DNA of 64,000 nt. Origin: Streptomyces globisporus (lineage in GTDB: Bacteria; Actinomycetota; Actinomycetes; Streptomycetales; Streptomycetaceae). Below, piece after piece: positions 32,472-43,646 of this stretch. The DNA lies in the NCBI GenBank assembly GCA_014649555.1, contig BMTG01000002.1, forward strand, positions 310,001 to 374,000. The letters run 5' to 3'. The notes below the pieces were generated by a model. The model was not told where the DNA came from. It made no database searches and was given only the letters and a program-made list of their open reading frames with translations. Each line of letters starts with the position of its first letter. Position 1 is the first letter of the stretch. Both the position numbers and the translations under genes were made by a program.

Positions 32472-32521
32472 CCTGGGCGGCTGTGCGGTCACGCGGTCAC
32501 GCAGCGCCGCGCGGCCGCCGG

Positions 32522-34324
32522 TCAGTCGGAGGGGCGGTCCTCCTTCGGGTCCGAAGGCCGCTTCCCGGTGGAGACCGACGTGGCCGTCGAACCCGATCCA
32601 CCGGACTCGTGCATGTGGCGCTCGTCCGTGACCGGCGTGGTCCCGGGGCCGATCCGGATCTCGAAGTCGCCGTCGTACTTGGCGTGGCCCTCGATCACCG
32701 CGGACTCGACCGCTTCCACGCCGAACTCCTGGCGGACGATCTGCGGGTCCCTGCGCAGGTCCCGCATCAGGGCCACGCACATGCCGATCATCACGATGGT
32801 GAAGGGCGCGGCCACCAGGATGGTGAGGTTCTGGAGCCCTTGGAGGGCGTTCTCCTTGCCCTCGCCGATCAGCAGCATGATCGCGGCCACGGCCCCCGTC
32901 ACGACACCCCAGAAGATGACGACCCACTTGCCGGGCTCGAGGACGCCCTTCTGCGAGAGGGTGCCCATGACGATCGAGGCGGCGTCGGCTCCGGAGACGA
33001 AGAAGATGCCGACCAGGATCATCACGAGGATGCAGGTGACCGTGGCGATCGGGAACTCCTGGAGGACGCCGAACAGCTGCGCCTCGGGGGTGTCGGCGCC
33101 CTGGAGCTTTCCGGCCTCGTCCAGCTTCATGGCCGAGCCGCCGAAGACGGCGAACCAGACCAGGCTGACGGTGCTGGGCACCAGGATGACGCCGCCGACG
33201 AACTGACGGATCGTCCGGCCGCGGCTGATGCGGGCGATGAACATGCCGACGAAGGGCGTCCAGGAGATCCACCAGGCCCAGTAGAAGACCGTCCAGCTGC
33301 CGAGCCAGTCCGCGACGCCCTCGCCGCTGGACGCCTCGGTGCGCCCGACGAGCTGTCCGAGGTCGCTGAGGTAGGCGCCGAGGGAGGTGGGCAGCAGGTC
33401 GAGCACGATGATCGTGGGGCCGGCGATGAAGACGAACACCACCAGGACCAGGGCCAGCACCATGTTGGTGTTGGACAGCCACTGGATGCCCTTCTCGACA
33501 CCGGAGACGGCGGAGAGGACGAAGCAGACGGTCAGCACGGCGATGATGGCGACGAGCAGGCCGGTGCCGGTCTTCTCCATCCAGTTCAGCTCCTCGAAGC
33601 CGCTGCCGATCTGGAGCGCGCCGAGGCCCAGCGAGGCGGCCGAGCCGAACAGGGTGGCGAAGATGGCCAGGATGTCGATGAAGCGGCCGAAGCCGCCGTA
33701 GGCGTGCCGCTTGCCGATCAGCGGCTCGAAGACCGCGCTGATCGTCTGCCGCCTGCGCATCCGGTACGCGCTGTAGGCGATGGCGAGGCCGACCACCGCG
33801 TAGATCGCCCAGGGGTGCAGCGTCCAGTGGAAGAGGGTCGTGGCCATCGCCGTTCCCATGGCGTCGGCCGCGTCCGCCGGGTCGGTGCCGGGCGGCGGGG
33901 TACGGAAGTGGGCCAGCGGTTCGCTCACGCCGTAGAACATCAGCCCGATGCCCATACCGGCGCTGAACATCATGGCGACCCAGGAGACGGTCCGGAACTC
34001 CGGCTCCTCCCCCTCCTGGCCGAGGCAGATCTTGCCGTAGCGGCTGACGGCCAGCCACAGCGCGAAGACGACGAAGCCGGAGGCGGCGAGCATGAAGGCC
34101 CAGCCGCCGTTGTGGATCAGCCCTTCGAGCAGCGTGCTGGAAACGCTCTCCAGGGAGTCGGTCGCGGTCGCTCCCCACACGACGAAGGCGAGGGTGAGGA
34201 CCGCCGTGACACCGAACACCACTCGGTCGGTGGTGGGGGTCCTGGTACTGACCGGTTCGGGGGGAAGGTCAGCCGTGACCGCCAGCCCCTCCCGCCCCTC
34301 CGCTGTCTGGTCGTCCTGGGACAC
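32522..34324 (-). CDS. BCCT family betaine/choline/carnitine transporter
   Basis: Takes up a quaternary ammonium compound such as glycine betaine or choline, for osmoprotection or as carbon source. The roughly 600-residue protein has twelve hydrophobic segments and the family signature WAWWISWTPFVGMFIARISR, plus GMGIGLMFYGVSEP in the early membrane region; the glycine-containing GMGIGLM form suggests sodium or proton coupling. A polar C-terminal tail of about 60 residues ends the protein. GTG 34324 has AAAGGTG six bases upstream; GTG 34333 is too close to it. It lies 73 bases after the M14 peptidase on the same strand. Confidence 0.94.
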   Translation of the reverse strand: MSQDDQTAEGREGLAVTADLPPEPVSTRTPTTDRVVFGVTAVLTLAFVVWGATATDSLESVSSTLLEGLIHNGGWAFMLAASGFVVFALWLAVSRYGKICLGQEGEEPEFRTVSWVAMMFSAGMGIGLMFYGVSEPLAHFRTPPPGTDPADAADAMGTAMATTLFHWTLHPWAIYAVVGLAIAYSAYRMRRRQTISAVFEPLIGKRHAYGGFGRFIDILAIFATLFGSAASLGLGALQIGSGFEELNWMEKTGTGLLVAIIAVLTVCFVLSAVSGVEKGIQWLSNTNMVLALVLVVFVFIAGPTIIVLDLLPTSLGAYLSDLGQLVGRTEASSGEGVADWLGSWTVFYWAWWISWTPFVGMFIARISRGRTIRQFVGGVILVPSTVSLVWFAVFGGSAMKLDEAGKLQGADTPEAQLFGVLQEFPIATVTCILVMILVGIFFVSGADAASIVMGTLSQKGVLEPGKWVVIFWGVVTGAVAAIMLLIGEGKENALQGLQNLTILVAAPFTIVMIGMCVALMRDLRRDPQIVRQEFGVEAVESAVIEGHAKYDGDFEIRIGPGTTPVTDERHMHESGGSGSTATSVSTGKRPSDPKEDRPSD

Positions 34325-34397
34325 AAATGGCACCTTTCACCGAGTCTGAAAAACGCTCTCCGTAGGCAGTACCACACCTGCCCCGGATCTCGAAGGA

Positions 34398-35783
34398 TCA
34401 ACAAGCGGTTCGAGCTTGACCGTTTGTGAGGTGATATGTCGCTCGCTGATCGAGGAGCAGGGGAATCATGTTCCGAGCGGACTGGCGCAAGGGCACGAAT
34501 GCGCCATCTCGCTCCGGCCGGGCCCTGACCCCGTGCAGGGCCAGCTCGTCCTTCACATCCGCGTACTGGGCCGCGTCCAGCCGGTAGCCGCACGGCGGGT
34601 CGACCAGGATCTCGGACGGCTCGGCCGGGTCGTTGTCGGCGCCGCCCAGATAGACGGGTCCCCGGTCGGCGAGACCGGCCAGACGCGAGAGGGCGGTGGC
34701 CGTCCGGAGCCGGGCGCGCTGCTCGTCGGTGAAGTCGAAGAGGCCGCCGAGCGCGGTCCTCTGGGAGTCGACCCTGCGCCGGTGGTTGAGCGCCGGATCG
34801 GCCTTCTCCGCGTCGCTCAGCGCGTCGACCCGGGACTCGATGAGCAGGCCGGCGGCGTGCTTGAGCCCGGAGGTGTTGCGCAGGATGCGTTCCTGGCCGT
34901 CCCCGGCGACCTGCTTGATCGGCTCCCCGGTGGCGGGGTCGGTCCAGATGCCGTAATGCCCGCTGCTGTAGCCGTCGGCCGTCGCGGCGGGGCGGACATA
35001 GCGCTCGGAGAGGGTGCGTGAGGCGTCGTGGACCCCGTCGTGGACGTTCAGGTTCCGCGGCCACAGGGTGAACAGGTCCTTGTCGTAGTACGGCGGGGTC
35101 GCCCCGTACTCGTGCAAGTCGTAGATCACCTCGGGCCGTTCGTCGCGGACCACGGCGGCGACCGTCCGCGCCTCGGCGGTCTCCAGGGCGATGTGGTCGC
35201 GGTTGATGTCGACCCCGTCGGCGTTGCCGCGGGTGTCGGCGGCGCGCCCGTCGGGGTTGGCCGTCGGCAGCACCAGCAGGGTCGTACGGGCCAGGAACGC
35301 GCGGGTCGCCCGGTCCTCGGCGAACGCCAGGTCGCGGATGGTGGTCAGACAGGCCTCGCGCCCGGCGGGTTCGTCCCCGTGCTGGCTGCAGATCAGCAGG
35401 ACGGTCGTGGCGCCGGGCCGCTCCTGGCCGACGCGTACGAGCCGCAGGGCGCGGCCCTGGCCGGTCGTACCGACGCGGTCCACGGAGACCCGGTCGCTCC
35501 CCCGGTCCACCGCGGCGAGGAAGTCCCGCTCCTCCGCCTCGCCGGTCCAGCGGGCCCCCTCGCTCGTCTCGAACCCGGTGCGGGGCGGGCGGTGCGCGGC
35601 CTCGGCGGGTGCGATGGCGAACGGCAGGGCGAGTGCGGCGAGCGTCGCCGCGACGGCCGTCCGGCGCATCGTCCGCGCGGCGCGGCGCGGGGCGGCGGAC
35701 TCCGGCCGGGCGGGTCCTGCGACCGGTGCGAGCCACGGGTGCGGGCTGAGCAGGTGGAGTGCGCGAGCGACACGACGGGTCAT
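34398..35783 (-). CDS. Exported M14 family zinc metallocarboxypeptidase
   Basis: Removes C-terminal residues from peptides outside the membrane. The 461-residue protein shows the zinc site H-G-D-E in [11 protein letters not shown] (HXXE), the substrate-binding [21 protein letters not shown] region and the third zinc ligand in YDLHEYG. The ATG at 35783 has CGGAGG ten bases upstream, giving a long basic n-region before the hydrophobic signal [18 protein letters not shown]; an internal ATG at that signal (about 35672) has no ribosome binding site. Divergent from the M1 peptidase. Confidence 0.88.
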   Translation of the reverse strand: MTRRVARALHLLSPHPWLAPVAGPARPESAAPRRAARTMRRTAVAATLAALALPFAIAPAEAAHRPPRTGFETSEGARWTGEAEERDFLAAVDRGSDRVSVDRVGTTGQGRALRLVRVGQERPGATTVLLICSQHGDEPAGREACLTTIRDLAFAEDRATRAFLARTTLLVLPTANPDGRAADTRGNADGVDINRDHIALETAEARTVAAVVRDERPEVIYDLHEYGATPPYYDKDLFTLWPRNLNVHDGVHDASRTLSERYVRPAATADGYSSGHYGIWTDPATGEPIKQVAGDGQERILRNTSGLKHAAGLLIESRVDALSDAEKADPALNHRRRVDSQRTALGGLFDFTDEQRARLRTATALSRLAGLADRGPVYLGGADNDPAEPSEILVDPPCGYRLDAAQYADVKDELALHGVRARPERDGAFVPLRQSARNMIPLLLDQRATYHLTNGQARTAC

Positions 35784-36046
35784 CAGCTGCTGCCTCCGGA
35801 ACGGGTGGGGGCGGGCGCCGTGACGCCCGTCGGTCTGTCGGCGATGTGCGGACGTTACCCCGGTCAACTCCTGGGCAACAGGGGGCGATCACCGCCGTCC
35901 GCAGGTTCGCGCGTCCTGCCGTCCGTGTCGACGGAATGGCGATCGTGTGACAGAAGCACCCGGAATGCTCCGTCCCGCCCCGACGGCTGCATAGCCTCGT
36001 GACGACCGGTCGGAAGATCATCCGTCCCGACTATGTGGAGCTTGTT

Positions 36047-37597
36047 GTGCACCGCAGATTCATCGTCCCCAGCGCACTGGCGGCCACCCTTCTGCTGGCG
36101 ATCCCGGCAGCTGCCTCACCGGGCACCGTGGGCGCCCCGGGTATCGGCGACCCCTACTACCCGGCCAGCGGCAACGGTGGCTACGACATCTCCCACTACG
36201 ACCTGCGGCTGAAGTACCAGCCCACGACGGACCTGCTGGAGGGCACGGCGACGATCCTCGCCACCGCCACGCAGGAGCTGTCCCGCTTCAACCTCGACTT
36301 CGGGCTCGACGTCTCCGAGGTGCGGGTGAACGGCAGGAAGGCCCGCTTCGCGACGAGCGGCGACCACGAGCTGGAGGTCACCCCGGCGGAGCCCCTGGCG
36401 AAGGGCAAGGCCGTCTCCGTCGTCGTCCGGTACGCCGGGAAGCCCTCCGAGCTGAAGATCAACGGCTGGACCGCCTGGGCGCGGACCCCGGACGGCGGTG
36501 TCGCCGCGCAGGAGCCGGAGTCGGCGGTGTGGTGGTACCCGAGCAACGACCACCCGCTGGACAAGGCCACGTACGACATCTCGGTCTCGGTCCCCGACGG
36601 CACCCAGGCGATCAGCAACGGGGTGCTCCAGTCGCGGAGCTCGAAGCTCGGCTGGACGCGCTTCAACTGGCGCTCCGACAAGCCGCAGGCGACCTATCTG
36701 ACGACGCTCGCCGTCGGCAAGTTCGACATCACGACCGACTGGACCGCCGACGGCCTGCCGGTGCTGAACGCCTACAGCAAGGACCTCGGCCCCAACGCCG
36801 GTGCGGCCCGCGCGAGCATCGAGCGGACCACCGAGGTCGCCGAGTGGCTGACCGAGGTGTTCGGCCCGTACCCGTACAAGGCGCTCGGCGGATACGTGCC
36901 CAACGTGACCAGCGGCTTCGCCCTGGAGACCCAGACCCGGCCGTTCTACAGCCCGAAGCAGTTCGCGAACGGTGCGAACGTGTCGGTCGTCGTCCACGAG
37001 ATCGCGCACCAGTGGTACGGCAACAGCGTGTCGGTCGACGGCTGGAAGGACATCTGGATCAACGAGGGCTTCGCCCGCTACAGCCAGTGGCTCTGGTCGG
37101 AGAAGGAGGGCGAGGGCACCGCGCAGGAGCTGGCGGACTACACGTACGCCCAGCACCCGGCCGACGACCCGTTCTGGGAGGTGAAGCCGGGCGATCCGGG
37201 TCCGGACAACCAGTTCGACATCGCCGTCTACGACCGGGGCGCGCTGGCGCTCCAGGCGCTGCGCAACGAGGTCGGCGAGGAGGTGTTCTTCGAGCTGCTG
37301 AAGGGCTGGCCGGCCGAGCACGCGCACGGCAACGCGAACGTGGGCGACTTCGTCCGGTACGCGGAGCGGGTCTCGGGCCGACCGCTCGCGGCGCTGTTCG
37401 ACACCTGGCTGTACGAGCCGTCTCGACCGGCGGCCCCGGCCGCGGCCGATGCGGGTCTCGCAGAGGCGGCCCTGTCGGCACGGTCGGCGGCGTGGGTCGA
37501 GCGGCCGGCGTCCTGGAAGAAGATCGCGGCGACGAACACCGTCCACGACCACGGCGACCGCACGGACCGGGGTCACGCGGGTCACGAGCACCGCTGA
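36047..37597 (+). CDS. Secreted M1 family zinc metallopeptidase
   Basis: Aminopeptidase-type enzyme of the gluzincin group. The 516-residue protein has a Sec signal (about residues 1-24, LAATLLLAIPAAA) and the zinc site H317-E-I-A-H321 in VVVHEIAHQWYG, with E340 in WINEGFARYSQW. The GAMEN exopeptidase motif is replaced by FALETQ. It is shorter than full M1 aminopeptidases and ends with a histidine-rich tail (HDHGDRTDRGHAGHEHR). Start GTG with GGAG six bases upstream. A strong hairpin at 37626 follows. Confidence 0.94.
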   Translation: MHRRFIVPSALAATLLLAIPAAASPGTVGAPGIGDPYYPASGNGGYDISHYDLRLKYQPTTDLLEGTATILATATQELSRFNLDFGLDVSEVRVNGRKARFATSGDHELEVTPAEPLAKGKAVSVVVRYAGKPSELKINGWTAWARTPDGGVAAQEPESAVWWYPSNDHPLDKATYDISVSVPDGTQAISNGVLQSRSSKLGWTRFNWRSDKPQATYLTTLAVGKFDITTDWTADGLPVLNAYSKDLGPNAGAARASIERTTEVAEWLTEVFGPYPYKALGGYVPNVTSGFALETQTRPFYSPKQFANGANVSVVVHEIAHQWYGNSVSVDGWKDIWINEGFARYSQWLWSEKEGEGTAQELADYTYAQHPADDPFWEVKPGDPGPDNQFDIAVYDRGALALQALRNEVGEEVFFELLKGWPAEHAHGNANVGDFVRYAERVSGRPLAALFDTWLYEPSRPAAPAAADAGLAEAALSARSAAWVERPASWKKIAATNTVHDHGDRTDRGHAGHEHR

Positions 37598-37625
37598 CGG
37601 TCGTACGCCCAGGAGCGCAGCAAAC

Positions 37626-37668
37626 GGGGCCGTCGCAGCGGCGGCAGTTCAGCCGCTCCGACGGCCCC
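37626..37668. terminator. Bidirectional terminator between convergent M1 peptidase and MpaB genes
   Basis: GGGGCCGTCG-c-AGCGGC, loop, GCCGCT-c-CGACGGCCCC: about 16 paired bases with one symmetrical mismatch and a nine-base loop. Confidence 0.85.
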
Positions 37669-37710
37669 TCGGCTTCCGCGCACGGACGTACGCCGGGGGG
37701 GCGGGGCCGC

Positions 37711-38685
37711 TCAGCCGTGGGGCGCAGCCGTACGGCGGGCCGCCCGGGCCGCCCGCGCCCGGGGCAGATAGCGCAGCCGCTCCGGCAGGACGGGGACGAC
37801 GACCCGCAGGACCGCACACATCCGGCGCAGCCGCTTCTCCTGCTCGGCGCTCCACGGCAGGCCGACGGCCGCGCGGGCGTCGGGCGGCATGAGCCCGATG
37901 GTGACGAAGCGCCGGAAACGGGCCAGTGGCGGCAGCAGCACCGGCCACAGCGCACGCAGGACCGCCCGCAGTGGCCAAGGGCCCCGGTCCGGCGGCGGTA
38001 CGGGCTGGTCGACGTCGACCAGTTCACGCACCACGGTGGTCGCCTCGATCTCCCCGGCGAGCATCTTCTCCCAGTACGGCCAGAACTCCTCGATGGACTG
38101 GGGCATGTCCCGGTCGTGGATGCCGAGGATCCGGCCGACCTGGAGCCACTCGGCGTACAGGGCACGCTCCTGGGCCGGGGCCATGGGCCGGATCAGATAG
38201 CGGGCCGCGTGCTGGTACACAGGGAAGCCGGTGGCGTGCACCCAGGCGTAGTTGGCGGGCGTCAGGGCGTGGTAGGGGCGGCCCCGGGTGTCGGTGCCCT
38301 GGATGGTGCGGTGCAGCACGCGCAGCCTGCGGCCCTCCTCGGCCGCCTCCGCACCGCCGTACACCCAGAGCTGGAGCGAGCGCAGCGAGCGCTCGCCGCG
38401 CCCCCAGGGGTCCGTGCGGAAGACGGAGTGCTCGTCGACTCCGGCGCCGACGGCCGGGTGGGCGACCTGGAGGGTGAGGGCGGCGGGCAGCATCAGCAGG
38501 GCGCGGATGTCGCCGGACAGGCTCCAGAGGACTCCCCCGGGCGGGGGCGGCTCGGGGTCGGCGCCGCGGCCGCGCGCGGGCGGCTCCGGGTCCGAGTCCC
38601 GGCCCGAGGGCGGTTCGGGTTCCGCGCCTGGCGCTGCCTCCGGTCCGCGGGCCCGGGGGCCCTTCACGTCCTTCGCGCTGCTCAT
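37711..38685 (-). CDS. MpaB-family (DUF2236) heme oxygenase-like protein
   Basis: Belongs to the family of latex-clearing protein and mycophenolic acid oxygenase MpaB, often haem-containing. The 324-residue protein has a proline/glutamate-rich N-terminal ~50 residues, then LQVAHPAVGAGVDEHSVF and NYAWVHATGF, whose histidines are the conserved putative ligands, and EFWPYWEKML. The ATG at 38685 has GGGAG seven bases upstream. Substrate unknown. Confidence 0.87.
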   Translation of the reverse strand: MSSAKDVKGPRARGPEAAPGAEPEPPSGRDSDPEPPARGRGADPEPPPPGGVLWSLSGDIRALLMLPAALTLQVAHPAVGAGVDEHSVFRTDPWGRGERSLRSLQLWVYGGAEAAEEGRRLRVLHRTIQGTDTRGRPYHALTPANYAWVHATGFPVYQHAARYLIRPMAPAQERALYAEWLQVGRILGIHDRDMPQSIEEFWPYWEKMLAGEIEATTVVRELVDVDQPVPPPDRGPWPLRAVLRALWPVLLPPLARFRRFVTIGLMPPDARAAVGLPWSAEQEKRLRRMCAVLRVVVPVLPERLRYLPRARAARAARRTAAPHG

Positions 38686-38799
38686 CCGGTGCTCCCGCGA
38701 TCCCGGCGGGCCTGCCCTGCGCTGCCCGTCCCCTTCCCCTCCATGATCCCTCGCGGACGGGAGAGCCGTGATGGCGGGGCCCGGTCCCCGGCGTACGCC

Positions 38800-39276
38800 T
38801 CAGTCGTGGTCGTACACCGTCACCGGCACGCCGGCGGATATGAGACGTCGCTCGATCAGCGGCTCGATCCGGGACCACCTGCCGCCCGCGAGCCCGCAGC
38901 CGATCCGGGGCATGTGGACCGAGGCCCCCAGCTCGCCCGCCTCGGCGGCCACCGCGCCGAGCGCCGTGTCGATGGCCTCGTACCGCACGGGCACCCCCTT
39001 GCTGCCGGTGCGCATACCGCGCTGGCCGACCATGTTGGCCACCCAGAGATAGGGGCCCACCTGCACGAACTGCGCCGCGCCCAGGGCGAAGTCGTTGGCC
39101 GCGCGCTCCCGGTGCCAGCGGCGGTAGGCGGCCTCGGGCTCGGGCCAGCGGCGGGAGAGGGCGAGCACGAAGCCCTTCCCCCAGCCGCCGAGGTCGTTGC
39201 AGACGTGGACGATCAGCTTGACCCCCTTGCCCTGCGGGGCGGTGGCGTCCCCTCGTACGTAAGTGATCTCCGACAT
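38800..39276 (-). CDS. Macro-domain (ADP-ribose-binding) protein
   Basis: A 158-residue single macro domain, similar to Appr-1''-phosphate processing or ADP-ribosyl-hydrolase proteins. Conserved features are the N-terminal ITYVRGDATAP, the ADP-ribose-contacting VHVCNDLGGWGKGFVLALS and the loop HMPRIGCGLAGGRWSRIEPL. The VRGDAT and NDLG...GKG pattern points to the TARG1-like group, which removes ADP-ribose from proteins or nucleic acids. It is divergent from the MerR gene. No ADP-ribosyltransferase partner is visible. Confidence 0.9.
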   Translation of the reverse strand: MSEITYVRGDATAPQGKGVKLIVHVCNDLGGWGKGFVLALSRRWPEPEAAYRRWHRERAANDFALGAAQFVQVGPYLWVANMVGQRGMRTGSKGVPVRYEAIDTALGAVAAEAGELGASVHMPRIGCGLAGGRWSRIEPLIERRLISAGVPVTVYDHD

Positions 39277-39362
39277 GGCCTCACCGTACGGGCCGACACT
39301 GACAACGGGGCCCGGGGTGGACGGCGGCGCGATGGTGCCGGAGACTTTTGCAGGAGTGGTGA

Positions 39363-39377
39363 GACAGCGGAACTGTC
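39363..39377. promoter_or_regulatory. Inverted repeat before the MerR gene
   Basis: GACAG, CGGAA, CTGTC lies 31 bases before the MerR start and between it and the divergent macro-domain gene. It could be the MerR autoregulatory site, but no promoter with the long MerR-type spacing is clear. Confidence 0.3.
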
Positions 39378-39408
39378 CGATATCGGGATTCGACGGCGGG
39401 GAGCAGAG

Positions 39409-40140
39409 ATGGCGACGGGGACCGACGAGCCGACGCTCACGGTGGACGAGCTGGCGGCCCGCGCCGGGGTCACCGTGCGTACCGTGCGGTTCTACAGCAC
39501 CCGGGGCCTGTTGCCGCCCCCGGTCATCGGTCCACGCCGGGTCGGACACTACGGGCCCGACCATCTCTCGCGGCTCGCGCTGATCGAGGAGCTCCAGCAG
39601 CAGGGCATGACGCTCGCCGCGATCGAACGCTATCTGGTGCAGCTGCCGCCCGACCTCAGCGCCCACGATCTGGCCATCCACCGGGCGCTGGTGGCGTCCT
39701 GGGCGCCGGACACGGCCGAGGACATGACGCGGGCGGAGCTGGAGAAGCGGGCGGGGCGGGCGCTCACCGAGCCGGATGTGGACCGGCTGGCGGCGATGGG
39801 GGTGCTGGTCCGGCCCGAGGGGGACGGCACGGCGTACCGGGTGGATCTCGGGCTGCTGCGGCTCGGGGTGGAGCTGCTGGACGTGCCGATCGCCCACGAG
39901 ACGATCCTCGCCGCGCGGACCGTCCTGCTGGAGCACACCCGGTCGGCGGCGCAGGAGATGACCCGGCTCTTCCGGGACGAGGTGTGGAATCCGTACCGGG
40001 AGCGCGAGGGCGATCCGGAGCATGTGGCCGCGATGAAGTCGCTGTCGGCCCATATGCAACCGATCGTCGTCCAGGCCTTGGTGACGGCCTTTCAGCGGTC
40101 TCTCAAGGAAGAGCTGCGGGCCGCGTTCACCACCGAGTGA
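39409..40140 (+). CDS. MerR family transcriptional regulator
   Basis: A 243-residue regulator with the N-terminal winged helix LTVDELAARAGVTVRTVRFY (about 10-29) and the RGLLPPP and GPRRVGHYGPDHLSRL segments typical of MerR proteins. The effector part is long (about 150 residues) and lacks metal-binding cysteines, so it likely senses an organic molecule. GGGGAGCAGAG precedes the ATG. It converges with the beta-oxidation operon, a possible target, as MerR-type regulators of acyl-CoA degradation are known; this link is inferred. Confidence 0.9.
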   Translation: MATGTDEPTLTVDELAARAGVTVRTVRFYSTRGLLPPPVIGPRRVGHYGPDHLSRLALIEELQQQGMTLAAIERYLVQLPPDLSAHDLAIHRALVASWAPDTAEDMTRAELEKRAGRALTEPDVDRLAAMGVLVRPEGDGTAYRVDLGLLRLGVELLDVPIAHETILAARTVLLEHTRSAAQEMTRLFRDEVWNPYREREGDPEHVAAMKSLSAHMQPIVVQALVTAFQRSLKEELRAAFTTE

Positions 40141-40164
40141 CGGTGAACACGGCCCGGAACAGGC

Positions 40165-42342
40165 TCAGTCGTGGAAGGTCTCGCCCTTCTCCGCCTTCTC
40201 CACGAGCAGCGCGGGCGGCAGGAACCGGTCGCCGTAGCGGTCGGCCAGCTCCCGGGCGCGGGCGACGAATCCGGGCAGGCCGCCTTCGTACCCGTTGATG
40301 TACTGGAGGACGCCGCCGGTCCACGGCGGGAAGCCGATGCCCATGATGGAGCCGATGTTGGCGTCCGCGACGGAGATGAGCACGTTCTCCTCCAGGCAGC
40401 GGACGCTGTCCAGCGCCTCGGAGAAGAGCATCCGCTCCTTCATGTCCTCGAAGGGGACGTCCCCTTCGGCCTTGCTGGTGAAGTGCTCGCGCAGGCCCGG
40501 CCAGAGACCGGTGCGCTTGCCCTCCTCGTCGTAGTCGTAGAAGCCCGCTCCCCCGCTGCGCCCCGGGCGGCCGAACTCGTCGACCATGCGGTCGATGACC
40601 TCGTCGGAGGGGTGGCCGGGCCAGGTGCCGCCGGCCTCCTCCACCGCGCGCCTGGTCTCGTTGCGGATCTTGCGGGGCAGGGTCAGGGTCAGCTCGTCCA
40701 TCAGGGAGAGGACCTTGGCCGGGTAGCCGGACTGGGCGGCGGCCTGCTCGATCGAGGCGGGCTCGACGCCCTCGCCGACCATCGCCACGCCCTCATTGAT
40801 GAACTGTCCGATGACACGCGAGGTGAAGAAGCCGCGCGAGTCGTTGACGACGATCGGCGTCTTCTTGATGCGCCGTACGAGGTCGAAGGCGCGGGCGAGT
40901 GCCTCGTCGCCGGTGCGCTCACCCTTGATGATCTCGACCAGCGGCATCTTGTCGACCGGTGAGAAGAAGTGCAGGCCGATGAAGTCGACGGGGCGCGAGA
41001 CGCCCTCGGCGAGGACCGTGATGGGGAGGGTGGAGGTGTTGGAGCAGAGCAGGGCGTCCGGCTCGATGACGTCCTGGACCTCCTGGAACACCTTGTGCTT
41101 GAGGGCGGTGTCCTCGAAGACCGCCTCGATGACCGCGTCGCACCCGGCGAGGTCGGCCACGTCGCCGGTCGGGGTGATCCGGGCCAGCAGTTCGTCGCGC
41201 TTGGCCTCCGTCGTACGGCCCCGGGAGAGCGCCTTGGCGAGCAGCTTCTCGCTGTACGCCTTGCCCTTGGCCGCCGCCTCGGTGGAGACGTCCTTGAGGA
41301 CGACGTCGATGCCGGCCTTGGCGCAGGAGTAGGCGATGCCCGCGCCCATCATGCCCGCGCCGAGGACGGCGACCTTGCGGACGGGGCGCTCGGGGATGTC
41401 CTTGGGGCGGTTGGCACCGGAGTTGACGGCCTGGAGGTCGAAGAAGAACGCCTGGATCATGTTCTTGGAGACCTGGCCGGTGACCAGCTCGGTGAAGTAC
41501 CGGGCCTCGATGGTCAGCGCGGTCTCGAAGTCGACCTGGGAGCCCTCGACGGCCGCCGCGAGGATGTTGCGCGGTGCGGGCATGGGCGCGCCCGCGAGCT
41601 GCTTCTTCAGGTTGGCCGGGAACGCGGGGAGGTTGGCGGCGAACTTCGGGTTGGACGGGGTGCCGCCGGGGATCCTGTAGCCCTTGACGTCCCAGGGCTG
41701 CTGGGACTCGGGGTTGGCGTCGATGAAGGCGCGGGCCTTCAGAATCATCTCCTCGCGGGTGGCGGCGACTTCGTGGACGAGACCGTTCTCCAGCGCCCGC
41801 TGCGGGGTGTACTGGGTGCCCTGGAGCAGCACCTTGAGCAGGGCGTCGGCGATGCCCATGAGGCGTACGGTCCGGGTGACACCGCCACCGGCCGGGAGCA
41901 GCCCGAGGGTGACCTCGGGCAGGCCGATGCGGGAGCCGGGGGTGTCGAGGGCGACGCGGTGGTGGGAAGCGAGCGCGATCTCGTAACCACCGCCGAGGGC
42001 GGCGCCGTTGATGGCGGCGACGACGGGCTTGCCGAGGGTCTCGATGCGGCGCAGCGAGTTCTTGATCGCGGTGCCGGTGTCGAAGGCGGCCTGGGCGTTC
42101 TCCGGGCCGGCCTTGATCATGTCCTTGAGGTCGCCGCCCGCGAAGAAGGTCTTCTTGGCGGAGGTGTAGATGATGCCGCGGATGGAGTCCTTCTCGGCCT
42201 CTGCGCGGTCCGCGACGGCCGCGATCGAGTCCTTGAAGGCCTGGTTCATCGTGTTGGCCGACTGGTCGGGGTCGTCGAGGACGAGGGTGACGACGCCGGT
42301 CTCGTCCTGTTCCCAGCGGATGGTGGTGCTCTCGGTCGTCAT
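40165..42342 (-). CDS. FadB-type multifunctional enoyl-CoA hydratase/3-hydroxyacyl-CoA dehydrogenase
   Basis: Carries out the hydration and second oxidation of beta-oxidation. The 725-residue protein has an N-terminal crotonase domain (about 1-290) with KPVVAAINGAALGGGYEIAL and GLPEVTLGLLPAGGG, then the NAD domain AVLGAGMMGAGIAYS near 335 and the dehydrogenase C-terminal domains (FIGLHFFSPVDKMPLVEII, FFTSRV). The ATG at 42342 has GGAGAG upstream. It follows the thiolase by 44 bases and is the last gene of the four-gene operon. Both active-site glutamates appear present. Confidence 0.95.
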   Translation of the reverse strand: MTTESTTIRWEQDETGVVTLVLDDPDQSANTMNQAFKDSIAAVADRAEAEKDSIRGIIYTSAKKTFFAGGDLKDMIKAGPENAQAAFDTGTAIKNSLRRIETLGKPVVAAINGAALGGGYEIALASHHRVALDTPGSRIGLPEVTLGLLPAGGGVTRTVRLMGIADALLKVLLQGTQYTPQRALENGLVHEVAATREEMILKARAFIDANPESQQPWDVKGYRIPGGTPSNPKFAANLPAFPANLKKQLAGAPMPAPRNILAAAVEGSQVDFETALTIEARYFTELVTGQVSKNMIQAFFFDLQAVNSGANRPKDIPERPVRKVAVLGAGMMGAGIAYSCAKAGIDVVLKDVSTEAAAKGKAYSEKLLAKALSRGRTTEAKRDELLARITPTGDVADLAGCDAVIEAVFEDTALKHKVFQEVQDVIEPDALLCSNTSTLPITVLAEGVSRPVDFIGLHFFSPVDKMPLVEIIKGERTGDEALARAFDLVRRIKKTPIVVNDSRGFFTSRVIGQFINEGVAMVGEGVEPASIEQAAAQSGYPAKVLSLMDELTLTLPRKIRNETRRAVEEAGGTWPGHPSDEVIDRMVDEFGRPGRSGGAGFYDYDEEGKRTGLWPGLREHFTSKAEGDVPFEDMKERMLFSEALDSVRCLEENVLISVADANIGSIMGIGFPPWTGGVLQYINGYEGGLPGFVARARELADRYGDRFLPPALLVEKAEKGETFHD

Positions 42343-42386
42343 GTCGGTGTTCTCTCCGTAAGCAGGGGTGGCTGGCCAGGAACAGG

Positions 42387-43601
<1,215 letters not shown>

Positions 43602-43646
43602 GACAGCTGCCTTTCGAGGGTGGTTGAGGGGAGGCCGAGGAGGTCG